64,000 bases of DNA from CAZDQL01 sp964507325 (GCA_964507325.1 CAZDQL010000011.1:35462-99461); one strand, 5' to 3'. Counted from the first letter of the stretch, positions 7,706 to 16,551 are shown. Notes: a model not told the origin generated them from the sequence alone. Numbers and translations are program-made.

Positions 7706-10700
7706 TCACCGGATGTAGGCCAGGACCTCCGCGTACTCCGCTTCGTCCGGGGACACCTCGAAACGCTGCAGGTCTTCGGTGTCGCGCACCGCGATCGTCG
7801 CGACTTCGTCGAGCTCCAGCACCGCGCCCTGCTCGTCGTTCGCCTCCACGATCCACGACACGTACCAGGCTCCCGGCACCGAGAGGCGCAGGTCGAGTTC
7901 TCGTTCGCCGTCGAAGATGAGAGGTCCCGTCTCGCTGCGGAAGAACCAGCGGGTTCGGCTGGGTGCGTGACCATAGTCCTCCTCGGGCGCCGGCGCGATG
8001 AGACGGATCGCCAGGCGGGAGGGCGAGACGGGCAGCTCCAGGGCCGGGGGTATCGACAGGCGCACCGGAATACCGGAGCGCATCTCGATCCCCTGTTGAT
8101 CCTCGAGCACGGGAACGGTGAACGTGCGCAGGCCCCTCGCGTTCAGCTCCGCCCGGTAACTCCCTCGCGGCACGACGAAGCGCGCACGCCCGCCGCGGAA
8201 CGCGAAGCTGTGCTCCTCGGCACCTGGATCGTCGCGCGAGACGAGCACCAGCGAGCCCTCCGGGACCGATCGGCCGAGCTCGTCGGTGATCTCGAGGTCG
8301 AAGGAGCGCACCACGCAGGTGAGGTCGATCTCCCGCAGTCGGGGATCCTCGGCGAGGGCGCCGGACTCCACCCGGATCCCGGTCACCTCGAGGATCGGCT
8401 CGCGCAGGTCGTCCAGATGGACTTGGATCGAGTGCAGACCCGCGGGCACGCGGCGCAGGCGGAAGTGCCCGCCGGCATCGACGCAGCGCATATGCCGCGG
8501 CGCGTCGTAGCGCCGGCGGCCCGCGTCGCCATCCACCCCGATGCGCAGACGCCCCGCCTCGAGTCCCGCGGGCAGGGCGAGCGACCCCGCGATGGCCCCG
8601 GCCCGCGGGAGGGGCAAGAGGACCTCCTCGACGGCGGCGTCGAGCGTGAGTCGGGGCTCGGGGCCGAAGCCGGCCTTCTCGGCGGTCAGGCTCAGCGTCG
8701 CGTCCGCATCCGCGGCGAAGACCTCGAAGCGGCCGCGCTCGTCCGTGGACACGCTGAACTTCAGGCCGGGCGGCCCCGAGCTCCCTGCGTAGCCGAGGAC
8801 TTCGCCGCGGCCGCCGCCGAACACCACGTCCTCCTCACCCCCGGCCTCTCTCTCCGGCGAGTTCACCTCGATCCGCACGCTGGCTCCGCAAACGCCGCTC
8901 CCCGCATCGTCGACGACCCGTCCGCGCAACCGACGACCGGCGGGGGTGAGCACGGCGTCTCCCAGGTCGACCTCCGCGCTCTCGATGCTCCGCGGCCACT
9001 CCCAGCGCCCGAGCCAAGGGCTCTCGTCGGACCCGTGGAGGAGCAGGAAGCGCAGATGTCGCTCGGCGCCGGTGCGCCTCGTCGTGGGTACGGGGATCGC
9101 GAAGCGCCCCTCCGCATCGCTACGCAATGTCCTCTCTCGCGGGGCCTCGGCGCTCCCACGGGCGCGGGGGATCACGTAGCGGCAGGTGCGATCGGCCAAG
9201 GGCGCGCCCGCTTCATCGACCAGGCGGCCGCGTGCGAGGGGGGAGTCGTCGACGAGGCGTATCGACCCCTGCACGACCTCGTTCACCTGGCGCGGACCGG
9301 CCACGCTCGCGCGGACGTCCCGCGCGACCCCCGGGCCGGCGGGGACGCGAAGGCTCCACCGCCGGCCGACGGGCAGCCCGGCGATGGTGAGGCGGCCCTC
9401 CTCGATCGGTCCGAAGAAGGAGCCCTGCCCAGGAGGCGCGGGACCGGGTCCGCGGCTCTCCGGGCTCAGCCAGACGCCGGGCAAGGAGCCGACGGGCCTC
9501 CCCGCCTCGTCCTCGAAGCGCAGGGTGAGGGTTCCCGAGGGAGGCATCTGGAGCACGACGGGCTCCTCCGGCATCGAGCGCGGATCGACCTCGACCGTCT
9601 CACGCGCACCGGGGCGGTCCGGGCGCAGCCGCCACGTGGCGCCCTGGCGAGTTCCCTCCACGAGCTCGTCGAGGTTGGCCAGATCGACCGTGTCGTCCGG
9701 GCCCATGCCTCGACTCAGAAAGCGCGTGTCCCCGTCGTGGGTGACGTACTTCAACTGCACGCCGATCCCCGGGATGGGTGCGCCGTCCGCGTCCACGACG
9801 CGCACCCGCAGCGGCTGCGAGCGCGTCCTGCGCACGCCGATCTCCACGACGCCCGGATCGTCCGGCTCGCAGAAGGTCCGCCCGTGACGGTCACCGTGGC
9901 GCGCGAAGACCGCGATCGTGCCCGCGGGCGCGGGTGCGTCGACCCGGCCCGCCTCGTCGGCGATCAGACGACGGCCACCGGCGGGCAGAGCGTCCCGCAG
10001 CTCCTCGGCGCTGCGCAGGTCCCCGCTCGCGTCGGCCACCCAGACCGACGCGCCGGAGACCGGCTCGCGCGTGAAAACGTCCACGACGCGGAGCGCGACC
10101 GAAGGCGGCGTGACCGCCTCCTCCTCGACCGGCTGGCGCTGCCCCTCCGGCGAGGCGGCGATCCCAGGCCGCTCGTCCTGGCGCTCCGTTGTCGTCGCAT
10201 CGGCGGACTGCGCCGGACCCGCGAGCGGCCCGCCGGCACGCTCCCTCTCGCCGGACCAGGCCTGGAGCCCCAGGCCGAGCCCGATGGCGACGACCACCCC
10301 GGCAGCGGCGAGCCCAGCGCCGGGGAGGCCGATCGCCACGGGCTCGACCGCGGCCGAGGGTCCGTCGAGCAGCGGGGCGATCCCCGCCAACCACCGCCGG
10401 CCATCACCCCCCGCCTCCCGGTCGAGCCGCTCGCGGAGCTTCTCGAGCGCGCGCCGCAGGCGGGTCTTGACGGTGGCCACGGGCACACCCTCCCGGCGCG
10501 CGATCTCGGTGGGGGAGAGATCGCTCTCGTAGCGCAGGAGCACCGCCGCGCGGTACGGCTCCTCGAGGGCGAGCACGGCCTCCACCACGCGTTGGCGGAG
10601 CTCCACGCGCTCCACGAGCTCGGTCGCGCTCACTCCCTCGGTCACTCCCCCTCGGGCCGCTCGCGCCTCGCGTGCCTGCCTCCGACCCTCGGCCCGCCGT

Positions 10701-10903
10701 CGATTGCCGGCCCTGCGGCGCAGGGTGCGCGCGAGCCAACTCCGGGCGTCGAGAGGGGGGGTCGCCCGCCGCTCCAGAGCGGCGAGCCAGGCGTCCTGCT
10801 CGAGGTCCTCCGCCTCGCAGGCACCCCGCACCAGCCGGCGGGCCAGGCCGCGCACGAAGCTCGCATGTTCCAAAAGGGCGGCACTCGTCCAGTCACTCGT
10901 CAT
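7706..10903 (-). CDS. ECF sigma factor fused to a membrane helix and a large multidomain extracytoplasmic region
   Basis: 1065 residues. The N-terminus is an ECF sigma factor: region 2 about 9-75 (ACEAEDLEQDAWLAAL) and region 4 about 102-155 (LLRYESDLSPTEIARREGV followed by VATVKTRLRRALEKLRERL). A single hydrophobic helix spans about 187-216 (GLAAAGVVVAIGLGLGLQAW). The remaining roughly 840 residues are beta-rich and contain several carboxypeptidase-regulatory-like/Cna-B-like units (VVDVFTREPVSGASVWVAD, VVDADGAPIPGIGVQL, RGRLVDEAGAPLADRTC, RGRVVDDAGSGVCGASV). The expected topology is sigma domain in the cytoplasm and ectodomain outside. That suggests a one-polypeptide signalling device in which release or a change of the anchor frees the sigma domain; this is inference. 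No separate anti-sigma gene is adjacent. ATG 10903 faces the divergent gene at 11016. Confidence 0.85.
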   Translation of the reverse strand: MTSDWTSAALLEHASFVRGLARRLVRGACEAEDLEQDAWLAALERRATPPLDARSWLARTLRRRAGNRRRAEGRRQAREARAARGGVTEGVSATELVERVELRQRVVEAVLALEEPYRAAVLLRYESDLSPTEIARREGVPVATVKTRLRRALEKLRERLDREAGGDGRRWLAGIAPLLDGPSAAVEPVAIGLPGAGLAAAGVVVAIGLGLGLQAWSGERERAGGPLAGPAQSADATTTERQDERPGIAASPEGQRQPVEEEAVTPPSVALRVVDVFTREPVSGASVWVADASGDLRSAEELRDALPAGGRRLIADEAGRVDAPAPAGTIAVFARHGDRHGRTFCEPDDPGVVEIGVRRTRSQPLRVRVVDADGAPIPGIGVQLKYVTHDGDTRFLSRGMGPDDTVDLANLDELVEGTRQGATWRLRPDRPGARETVEVDPRSMPEEPVVLQMPPSGTLTLRFEDEAGRPVGSLPGVWLSPESRGPGPAPPGQGSFFGPIEEGRLTIAGLPVGRRWSLRVPAGPGVARDVRASVAGPRQVNEVVQGSIRLVDDSPLARGRLVDEAGAPLADRTCRYVIPRARGSAEAPRERTLRSDAEGRFAIPVPTTRRTGAERHLRFLLLHGSDESPWLGRWEWPRSIESAEVDLGDAVLTPAGRRLRGRVVDDAGSGVCGASVRIEVNSPEREAGGEEDVVFGGGRGEVLGYAGSSGPPGLKFSVSTDERGRFEVFAADADATLSLTAEKAGFGPEPRLTLDAAVEEVLLPLPRAGAIAGSLALPAGLEAGRLRIGVDGDAGRRRYDAPRHMRCVDAGGHFRLRRVPAGLHSIQVHLDDLREPILEVTGIRVESGALAEDPRLREIDLTCVVRSFDLEITDELGRSVPEGSLVLVSRDDPGAEEHSFAFRGGRARFVVPRGSYRAELNARGLRTFTVPVLEDQQGIEMRSGIPVRLSIPPALELPVSPSRLAIRLIAPAPEEDYGHAPSRTRWFFRSETGPLIFDGERELDLRLSVPGAWYVSWIVEANDEQGAVLELDEVATIAVRDTEDLQRFEVSPDEAEYAEVLAYIR

Positions 10904-11015
10904 GTCGATCTACGGCCCCTGGCCGTCCTCCACCCTAGTCCCCTCCGCCTGGCGGGGGACGGGATTCGGGAACCGGGGGAATCTCCTCCAGGATCTGCGC
11001 GAGTACCCTCCCTCG

Positions 11016-11957
11016 ATGAACCTCCATCGACGCGAATTCCTGGGAGGAGCGGCCGCCCTCCTGACCGGACTCGAGGTGCGCGGCGCCGGCGCCGCGCCGC
11101 GCGCGGAGCGCCGGGGCAACCCCATCGCCGTCTCGACCTACTCCTACTGGCGTTACCGCGAGGACTCGCGCCTCGACGTCGGGACCTGCATCGACCTGGC
11201 GGCGGAGACGGGGTTCGACGCGGTGGAGCTGCTCGAGATCCAGATCCCCGAGGAGCAGCGGGACGACGGCGCCATCCTGCAGGGGCTCAAGCGCCGCGCC
11301 TTCCTGGCGGGCATGAGCCTGTGCGGCATGAGCACGCACCAGGACTTCGTCGATCCCGACCCGCAGGTGCGCCAGCGCAACGTCGCGCGCACGGTCGCCA
11401 GCATCGAGCGCGCCTACCGGCTCGGGATCCCCACCATCCGCGTCAACACGGGGCGCTGGGGGACGACCAAGAGCTTCGACGCGCTGATGGCGAATCGCGG
11501 CATCGAGGCTCCGCTGACCGGCTACACCGACGAGGACGCCTTCCCCTGGGTGATCGCCTCCCTGGAGGAATGCCTCTCCGTGGCGGAACGTTGCGGCGTC
11601 GTCTTGGGACTCGAGAACCACTGGGGGCTCGGTCTGACGCCCGAGGGCGTGCTGCGCATCGTCGACGCGATCGACTCCCCTTGGCTCGGGGTGACGATGG
11701 ACACGGGCAACTTCCTCGAGGATCCCTACGAGCGGCTCGAGCTCCTGGCGCCGCAGACGGTCTTCGTGCAGGCCAAGACGTACTACGGCGGCGGCACGTG
11801 GTACACGCTCGAGCTCGACTACGAGCGCATCGCGGCCATCCTGCGGCGCCACGACTACCGCGGCTACGTCTCCCTCGAGTTCGAAGGCCAGGAGGATCCG
11901 CGCACCGCCATCCCCAAGAGCCTGGCGCTCCTGCGCGAGGTGTTGCGCGGAAAGTGA
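11016..11957 (+). CDS. Tat-exported sugar phosphate isomerase/epimerase-like TIM-barrel protein
   Basis: 313 residues. The N-terminus MNLHRREFLGGAAALLTG is a twin-arginine signal, so it is probably exported folded with a metal cofactor. The mature part has the xylose isomerase-like (AP endonuclease 2) TIM-barrel pattern: strand STYSYWRY, FDAVELLEIQIP, VVLGLENHWG with a candidate metal Glu, VTMDTGNF, VFVQAKT and YVSLEFEGQEDP. These proteins isomerise or epimerise sugars and polyols or act as related metal-dependent enzymes; the substrate cannot be assigned. It is divergent from the sigma-factor gene (112 nt apart) and convergent with the K+ channel gene. Confidence 0.85.
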   Translation: MNLHRREFLGGAAALLTGLEVRGAGAAPRAERRGNPIAVSTYSYWRYREDSRLDVGTCIDLAAETGFDAVELLEIQIPEEQRDDGAILQGLKRRAFLAGMSLCGMSTHQDFVDPDPQVRQRNVARTVASIERAYRLGIPTIRVNTGRWGTTKSFDALMANRGIEAPLTGYTDEDAFPWVIASLEECLSVAERCGVVLGLENHWGLGLTPEGVLRIVDAIDSPWLGVTMDTGNFLEDPYERLELLAPQTVFVQAKTYYGGGTWYTLELDYERIAAILRRHDYRGYVSLEFEGQEDPRTAIPKSLALLREVLRGK

Positions 11958-11979
11958 GCGGCGGCGGGGTCGCCCCGAC

Positions 11980-12807
11980 TCAGAGCTTCGCCCCGCAGGC
12001 CTTGCAGTACACGGCGCCCACGTCGTGCCCCTCCACGCTACAGCGCGGGCACGCCTGTCCCGACACGCTCGGCGCGGCGGAGACCAGCTCGGCGGTCACG
12101 ATGCCGGTGGGCACCGCGAGGATCCCGTAGCCGAGCACCATGATCACCGCGGACACCGCCTGCCCCAGGTCGGTCTGGGGCGAGATGTCCCCGTAGCCGA
12201 CGGTGGTCAAGGTGACGATCGCCCAGTAGATGCCGCGCGGAATGCTCGTGAAGCCGTGCTGCGGCCCCTCGATCACGTACATCAGCGAGCCGAAGACCAC
12301 CACGATGGTGAAGAGCGCAAAGAGGAAGACCGAGATCTTGCGCCGGCTCGATCGCAGCGCACGCATCAGGGCCTCCGCCTCGCTGACGTAGGCGGCGAGC
12401 TTCAGGACGCGGAAGACGCGCAGAATGCGAATCGTGCGCACCACCAGGAACACCTGGGCGCCGGGGATCACGACGCTGACCCAGGTGGGCAGGCAGGCGG
12501 CGAGATCGACGATGCCGAAGAAGCTCCGCGCGTACTGGCCCGGTCGACTGACGCAGGCGAGGCGCAGGAGGTACTCCAGTGTGAACAGGACCGTGAAGAC
12601 CCACTCCGCCACCCGCAGCTCGTACCCCCAGCGCGCCTCGACGCTCTGCACGCTCTCGAGCATCACCGCCGCCAGGCTGAGCAGGATGGCCCAGATCAGG
12701 GCGACGTCGAAGGCCTTCCCCGCGGGCGTGTCCGCCTCGTAGATGATCTCGTGCCCCCGGGCCCTCCAGCCGGTGAGCTCGACCTCCCTGCCCTTGGCCA
12801 CGGACAC
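11980..12807 (-). CDS. six-helix voltage-gated-type potassium channel with C-terminal zinc ribbon
   Basis: 275 residues. Six transmembrane segments fall between about 30 and 240. S4 carries periodic arginines (VRTIRILRVFRVLKLAAY, about 123-140). The pore has the K+ selectivity filter TTVGYGD at about 201-207, preceded by a pore helix (GIYWAIVTL) and followed by S6. The C-terminus is a compact zinc ribbon with two cysteine pairs, CPRC at about 253-256 and CKAC at about 268-271. It should conduct K+ across the inner membrane with voltage-dependent gating. Starts are GTG 12807 or GTG 12801; the upstream frame has no membrane-protein character. It is divergent from the histidine kinase gene. Confidence 0.9.
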   Translation of the reverse strand: MSVAKGREVELTGWRARGHEIIYEADTPAGKAFDVALIWAILLSLAAVMLESVQSVEARWGYELRVAEWVFTVLFTLEYLLRLACVSRPGQYARSFFGIVDLAACLPTWVSVVIPGAQVFLVVRTIRILRVFRVLKLAAYVSEAEALMRALRSSRRKISVFLFALFTIVVVFGSLMYVIEGPQHGFTSIPRGIYWAIVTLTTVGYGDISPQTDLGQAVSAVIMVLGYGILAVPTGIVTAELVSAAPSVSGQACPRCSVEGHDVGAVYCKACGAKL

Positions 12808-12882
12808 CAGGGTACGGATCGGCCTCGCCGATCCAAACACCTCCAGCCGACGGTCTCGAGGGAACCGGGCTAGGCTGGTGAG

Positions 12883-14865
12883 GTGAGCGGACCGAGCCCC
12901 ACCAAGCCCGCCGACCGGCGCCTCGAGCGCGCCGCCCTGGCCACCGGCATCGTCGCCGCGGCGATCCTGGTCGCCGCGGGACTGCGCCTCTGGGGCGCGG
13001 CGCGGGACGCGGGGCGGGCGGCGCTGGAGCGCACCCTGGGCGAGCTGGGCACCACTGTGGAGCTGGCCTGGGGGCGGCTGGTCGACCGGCCGGAGCAGGT
13101 GTTGGGGCTCGGGGCGCGCACCCACCGCTGGCGGGAGGCGGAGAGGGCGGAGCTGCGCCGCCCCCCCGGAGCGGACCCCCAGCCCCTCGCCCGGGCTTCG
13201 CGCGACGACGCCGCCCACGTCCTCTTCCGCGAGGCGGAGCTGGAGGCGTGGGCGCGCAGCGACCCGGCGAGCGCTCTCGGGACGGCGCAGGCCGCCCTCG
13301 ACGCCGGCGCCGAGGGGAGCCTGCGGGCGGCGACGCGCCACCTGGCCATGCGCTGCGCGCTCGAGACGGGGGACCGGGAGCAGGCGCGCGACCAGTGGGA
13401 GGCGCTGAGCGCAGAGGCCACCGGCGCCGAGACGCGCGAGGGGCTCTCGATCCTCCTGATGGCGGGCCTGCGCTGGGGCGCCGGGCTCGAGGGGGACGAG
13501 CTGCGCGAGTTGCGGGCGTTCCTCGAGGGTCGCTGGGGCGAGGGAGGCCTGGCGCTTCCCCAGGAGGTCCCGCGCATCGGCAGGGACCCGACCGACCGGC
13601 CGGTCTTGGTGCTCCCGACCGAGTTGGAGGTCCTGATCGAGGAGCTGCAGGCGCTGCTCCCCGACGAATCGATGCCCGCGGTGGAGGAGGACGCGCGCCG
13701 TCGCCGGTTGCGCGCGTTGGACGGTCTCCTGGGCGGACTCCCCGCCACGCCCGCCCACGAGCCGATGGGGTTCCGGCGGGTGGACGACGAAAACTCCTTC
13801 GCCTGGCACGCGGCCACGGCTGACGAGTGTCGCGGCGCCCTGATCGCCGCCCAGGACCTGACGACGCTCCTCGCCGAAGCCGTGCGCGGCGAGCTCGCCG
13901 ACCGCGGGGGGTTCGAGCCGGACTTCCTCGGCGATGAAGAGGCCCTGGGCGAAGCGGTGCGCCCCTGGTCGAGCCTGCACCCGAGCGGCATCGGCTTCTG
14001 CCTGCGCCACCCCGACCCCGCGGCGTTCGTGCGCGAGAAGGGGCGCACCCTGGAGCTCCTGCACTACGCGCTGCTGGCGCTGGCGGCCTTCGCCCTCTTC
14101 GCCGGGTTCGTCTCCTTCCAAGCCCTCGGCCGCCAACGCCGGCTGCAGGCCCTCAAGGCGGACTTCGTCGCCGGCGTCAGCCACGAGCTGCGCACCCCGA
14201 TCACCGCCATCCTGCTCGCCACCGAGAGCCTGGCCGCCGGCCGCGATCGCACGCCCGAGCGCCGCCAGCGCTACGTGGGGATCCTGCAGCGGGAGGCGCG
14301 GCGCCTGAAGAGACTGGTGGAGGACGTGCTCGACTTCTCGCGTCTGGAGCGCGGCCCCGCCCTGCGGCGAGAGGAGATGGAGCTCGGGGGCTTCGCCCAC
14401 GAGCTCCTCGAGGAGAGCCGCGCGACGGTCGAGGCCGCCAGCCGGCAGTTCGAGGGTCACGCCCCCGATCTCCAGGGAAGCGCCACCCTCGACGGGGAAG
14501 CCCTGCGCCGCGCGATCGGCAACCTGGTGGACAACGCGCTGATCCACGGCGGCGGGGACCTGGTGCGCCTCGAGATCGAGCTGGAGGGGGAGGGGAGTGG
14601 GCGCGCCCTCGTCCTGCGCGTGATCGACCGGGGGCGGGGGATCCCACCGGAGGCGCGCGCGCGCGTCTTCGACGCGTTCCGTCAGCTCGGGGCCCGCTCC
14701 GTCGAGGGGAAGGCCCGCGGCGCGGGCCTCGGACTCGCCATCGTGCGCCAGATCGTCCAGGCCCACGGCGGCACCGTAGGCGTCGGCGACGGTGCGGACG
14801 GACGGGGCACGTGCTTCGAAGTGCGTTTGCCCACCGAGATTCGCCGTGGAGAACCCCGGGCATGA
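12883..14865 (+). CDS. membrane-bound sensor histidine kinase
   Basis: 660 residues with GTG start at 12883. TM1 is about 18-38 and TM2 about 388-408, enclosing a periplasmic region of about 350 residues with no family I recognise. The cytoplasmic part has HisKA with phosphoacceptor His434 (GVSHELRTPI) and a HATPase_c domain with N box (NLVDNALIHGG), G1 box (DRGRGIPPEARARVFDAF) and G2 box (GAGLGLAIVRQIVQAHGG). No clear HAMP linker is seen. The likely partner is the response regulator at 15774. Its last codons appear to have been replaced: a second, degenerate copy of the kinase 3' end lies at 15715-15768. Its stop overlaps the methyltransferase start (ATGA). Confidence 0.9.
   Translation: MSGPSPTKPADRRLERAALATGIVAAAILVAAGLRLWGAARDAGRAALERTLGELGTTVELAWGRLVDRPEQVLGLGARTHRWREAERAELRRPPGADPQPLARASRDDAAHVLFREAELEAWARSDPASALGTAQAALDAGAEGSLRAATRHLAMRCALETGDREQARDQWEALSAEATGAETREGLSILLMAGLRWGAGLEGDELRELRAFLEGRWGEGGLALPQEVPRIGRDPTDRPVLVLPTELEVLIEELQALLPDESMPAVEEDARRRRLRALDGLLGGLPATPAHEPMGFRRVDDENSFAWHAATADECRGALIAAQDLTTLLAEAVRGELADRGGFEPDFLGDEEALGEAVRPWSSLHPSGIGFCLRHPDPAAFVREKGRTLELLHYALLALAAFALFAGFVSFQALGRQRRLQALKADFVAGVSHELRTPITAILLATESLAAGRDRTPERRQRYVGILQREARRLKRLVEDVLDFSRLERGPALRREEMELGGFAHELLEESRATVEAASRQFEGHAPDLQGSATLDGEALRRAIGNLVDNALIHGGGDLVRLEIELEGEGSGRALVLRVIDRGRGIPPEARARVFDAFRQLGARSVEGKARGAGLGLAIVRQIVQAHGGTVGVGDGADGRGTCFEVRLPTEIRRGEPRA
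14797..14838 (+). repeat. 42-bp imperfect direct repeat flanking the methyltransferase gene (second copy 15715-15756)
   Basis: By hand alignment 32 of 42 bases match without gaps. The copy here encodes DGRGTCFEVRLPTE at the end of the histidine kinase. The second copy, read in the equivalent frame, encodes DGRGRCSEVRWPVE followed by PGP and a stop (10 of 14 residues identical). It begins 2 nt inside the methyltransferase stop codon. The repeat marks the probable junctions of an insertion. Confidence 0.75.
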
Positions 14866-15716
14866 ACACATCCGACCTCTTCGAGGAGCTCGAACGTGTC
14901 GTCGCACGACCCGAGCCCTTCTCGATCTACACGGCGGATCTGCTGTGGACCGATCCGCACACCTCCGAGAGGATGCTGCGGTTTCACCTGGATCCAGAGG
15001 TCGACGTGTCCTCGCGGCGTCTCAGTGTCGTCGAGGCGTCGGTCGAGTGGATGACTGAGCGATTCCGGCTCAGGGACGGAAAGCGGGTCATCGACTTCGG
15101 CTGTGGTCCTGGGCTCTACGCATCCAGATTCGCTGCGCGCGGCGCGGATGTCACCGGCGTGGATTTCTCGCCGAGATCGATCCGGTACGCCCGGGAGCAG
15201 GCCGACGAGGCTGGGCTGAAGGTCTCGTTCCAGCAGGCCAACTACCTCGAGTTCGATCCTCCCGGGGGATTCGATCTGATCTGCATGATCATGTGCGACT
15301 TCTGCGCGTTGAGCCCAGATCAACGGTCGGCGATGCTCAGCCGATTCTCGCGCCTGCTCGCATCCGAAGGCCGGATCGTACTCGACGTCTACTCACTGGA
15401 GGCTCTGCGCCAGAAGCGAGAGACCGTAGCGTTCGAGGAGAACCTGCTCGACGGATTCTGGCTACCAGCGCCGTACTTCGGTTTCATGGCCAGCTTCAAG
15501 TACGAGGCTGAGTGCGCAAGCCTCGACAAGTACACGATCGTGGGGGAGCAAACGAGGCGCGAGGTATTCAACTGGCTTCAGTACTTCTCACCGGAGAGCC
15601 TGGAGCGGGAGCTGTCGCAGCATGGACTGGCCCTGGAGCAGGTGCTGGGGGACCTCGCGGGCCATCCCCACGATCCCCGAGGTTCCGAGTTTGCAGTCGT
15701 GGTCAAGAGAGCATGA
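14862..15716 (+). CDS. class I SAM-dependent methyltransferase, inserted between kinase and regulator genes
   Basis: 284 residues. The SAM-binding motif I is VIDFGCGPGLYASRFAARG, motif II-like VTGVDFSPRSIRYA, and later FDLICMIMCDFCALSP and RIVLDVYS. This is a Rossmann-fold methyltransferase of the small-molecule type; the substrate is unknown. ATG 14862 overlaps the kinase stop (ATGA). Third codon positions use A and T noticeably more often (ACA, CGT, GCA, CGA, TTT, CCA, AGT) than in the neighbouring kinase and regulator. Together with the flanking direct repeat this suggests a recent arrival that split a kinase-regulator operon. Confidence 0.85.
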   Translation: MNTSDLFEELERVVARPEPFSIYTADLLWTDPHTSERMLRFHLDPEVDVSSRRLSVVEASVEWMTERFRLRDGKRVIDFGCGPGLYASRFAARGADVTGVDFSPRSIRYAREQADEAGLKVSFQQANYLEFDPPGGFDLICMIMCDFCALSPDQRSAMLSRFSRLLASEGRIVLDVYSLEALRQKRETVAFEENLLDGFWLPAPYFGFMASFKYEAECASLDKYTIVGEQTRREVFNWLQYFSPESLERELSQHGLALEQVLGDLAGHPHDPRGSEFAVVVKRA

Positions 15717-15768
15717 TGGGCGGGGCCGGTGCTCCGAGGTGCGTTGGCCCGTCGAACCCGGACCCTGA
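15715..15768 (+). pseudogene. vestigial 3' end of the histidine kinase gene
   Basis: Read from 15715 the sequence gives DGRGRCSEVRWPVEPGP and TGA at 15766-15768. This matches the kinase C-terminus (DGRGTCFEVRLPTE) and ends 5 nt before the response-regulator start. That is the spacing expected of an original kinase-regulator operon. It is now cut off from the kinase by the methyltransferase gene and is not itself translated as a gene. Confidence 0.7.
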
Positions 15769-15773
15769 TCGAG

Positions 15774-16493
15774 ATGGCTGACCCGAACGCCACCGCCGCC
15801 CGCGTGCTCCTGATCGAGGACGAGGAGTCGATCCGACTGCCCCTGGTCGACCTGCTCGAAGACGAGGGCTTCCAGGTCCTCGCCGCCGAGGATGGAGAGC
15901 GCGGCCTCGAGCTCGCCCCGCGCGAGGACCCCGACCTGATCCTGCTCGACCTGATGCTGCCGCGCCTCGACGGCTTCGGCGTGCTGCGCGCCCTGCGGCG
16001 CGATCGGCTGGAGGCCCCGGTGATCGTGCTCACGGCGCGCGGCGAGGAGTGGGACCGCATCCAGGGCTTCGAGCACGGGGCGGACGACTACGTGGTCAAG
16101 CCCTTCAACGAGCGCGAGCTGCTATTGCGCGTGCGCGCCCTGCTCAGGCGCAGCGCGGGGCGCGCCCCGGGCGTCAGCGACCTCCCCGAGCGCGCGCGCT
16201 TCGGCGCGGCGACGGTCGACTTCGCCGGCTACAACCTGGAGCGGGACGGGGAGCGCCTGCCCCTCGTGCGCCTCGAGCTGGAGCTCCTGCGCTACTTCCT
16301 GGCCCACGAGGGGGAGGTGCTCAGCCGCGAGCGGCTCCTCGACGAGGTGTGGGGCGCGGAGGCCTACCCGACGACGCGCACGGTGGACACCCACGTCCTG
16401 AAGCTGCGCAAGAAGGTCGAGCCCGACCCGGAGCGTCCGCGCTACCTGCTGACGGTGCGCGGGGTGGGGTACAAGTACCAGGCGCAGGGTTGA
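15774..16493 (+). CDS. OmpR/PhoB-type response regulator
   Basis: 239 residues. The receiver domain spans about 8-125 with acidic residues in LLIEDEES, phosphoacceptor Asp59 (LILLDLMLP), the Thr of VLTARGEEWD and the Lys of VVKPFNE. The winged-helix DNA-binding domain spans about 145-238 (EVLSRERLLDEVWG, then TVDTHVLKLRKKVEPDP and VRGVGYKY). It should act as a dimer on direct-repeat operators after phosphorylation by the kinase encoded at 12883. ATG 15774 is preceded by GATCGAG. A tandem 11-bp repeat lies 36 nt downstream of the stop codon and is a candidate binding site. Confidence 0.93.
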   Translation: MADPNATAARVLLIEDEESIRLPLVDLLEDEGFQVLAAEDGERGLELAPREDPDLILLDLMLPRLDGFGVLRALRRDRLEAPVIVLTARGEEWDRIQGFEHGADDYVVKPFNERELLLRVRALLRRSAGRAPGVSDLPERARFGAATVDFAGYNLERDGERLPLVRLELELLRYFLAHEGEVLSRERLLDEVWGAEAYPTTRTVDTHVLKLRKKVEPDPERPRYLLTVRGVGYKYQAQG

Positions 16494-16529
16494 TGCCGGC
16501 GTAACTCGCGCGGTGACAGGCCCTTGGGG

Positions 16530-16551
16530 CAGTTGACACGCAGTTGACCCA
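16530..16551 (+). promoter_or_regulatory. candidate OmpR/PhoB-type operator: two 11-bp direct repeats
   Basis: CAGTTGACACG is followed immediately by CAGTTGACCCA, giving CAGTTGAC twice in an exact 11-bp period. Head-to-tail repeats one helical turn apart are typical of OmpR/PhoB-family dimers. The site lies between the response-regulator gene and the secreted HEAT-like protein gene (start 16656). Whether this regulator binds it is inference. Confidence 0.4.

Noticed and set aside
7652..12130. 1492-codon open frame on the plus strand
   Set aside because: It is antisense to the sigma-factor fusion and overlaps the isomerase gene in another frame. Its composition is a shadow of the real genes.
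14839..15714. Insertion sequence carrying the methyltransferase
   Set aside because: No transposase, terminal inverted repeats or short exact target duplication are seen. The flanking repeat is kinase coding sequence.
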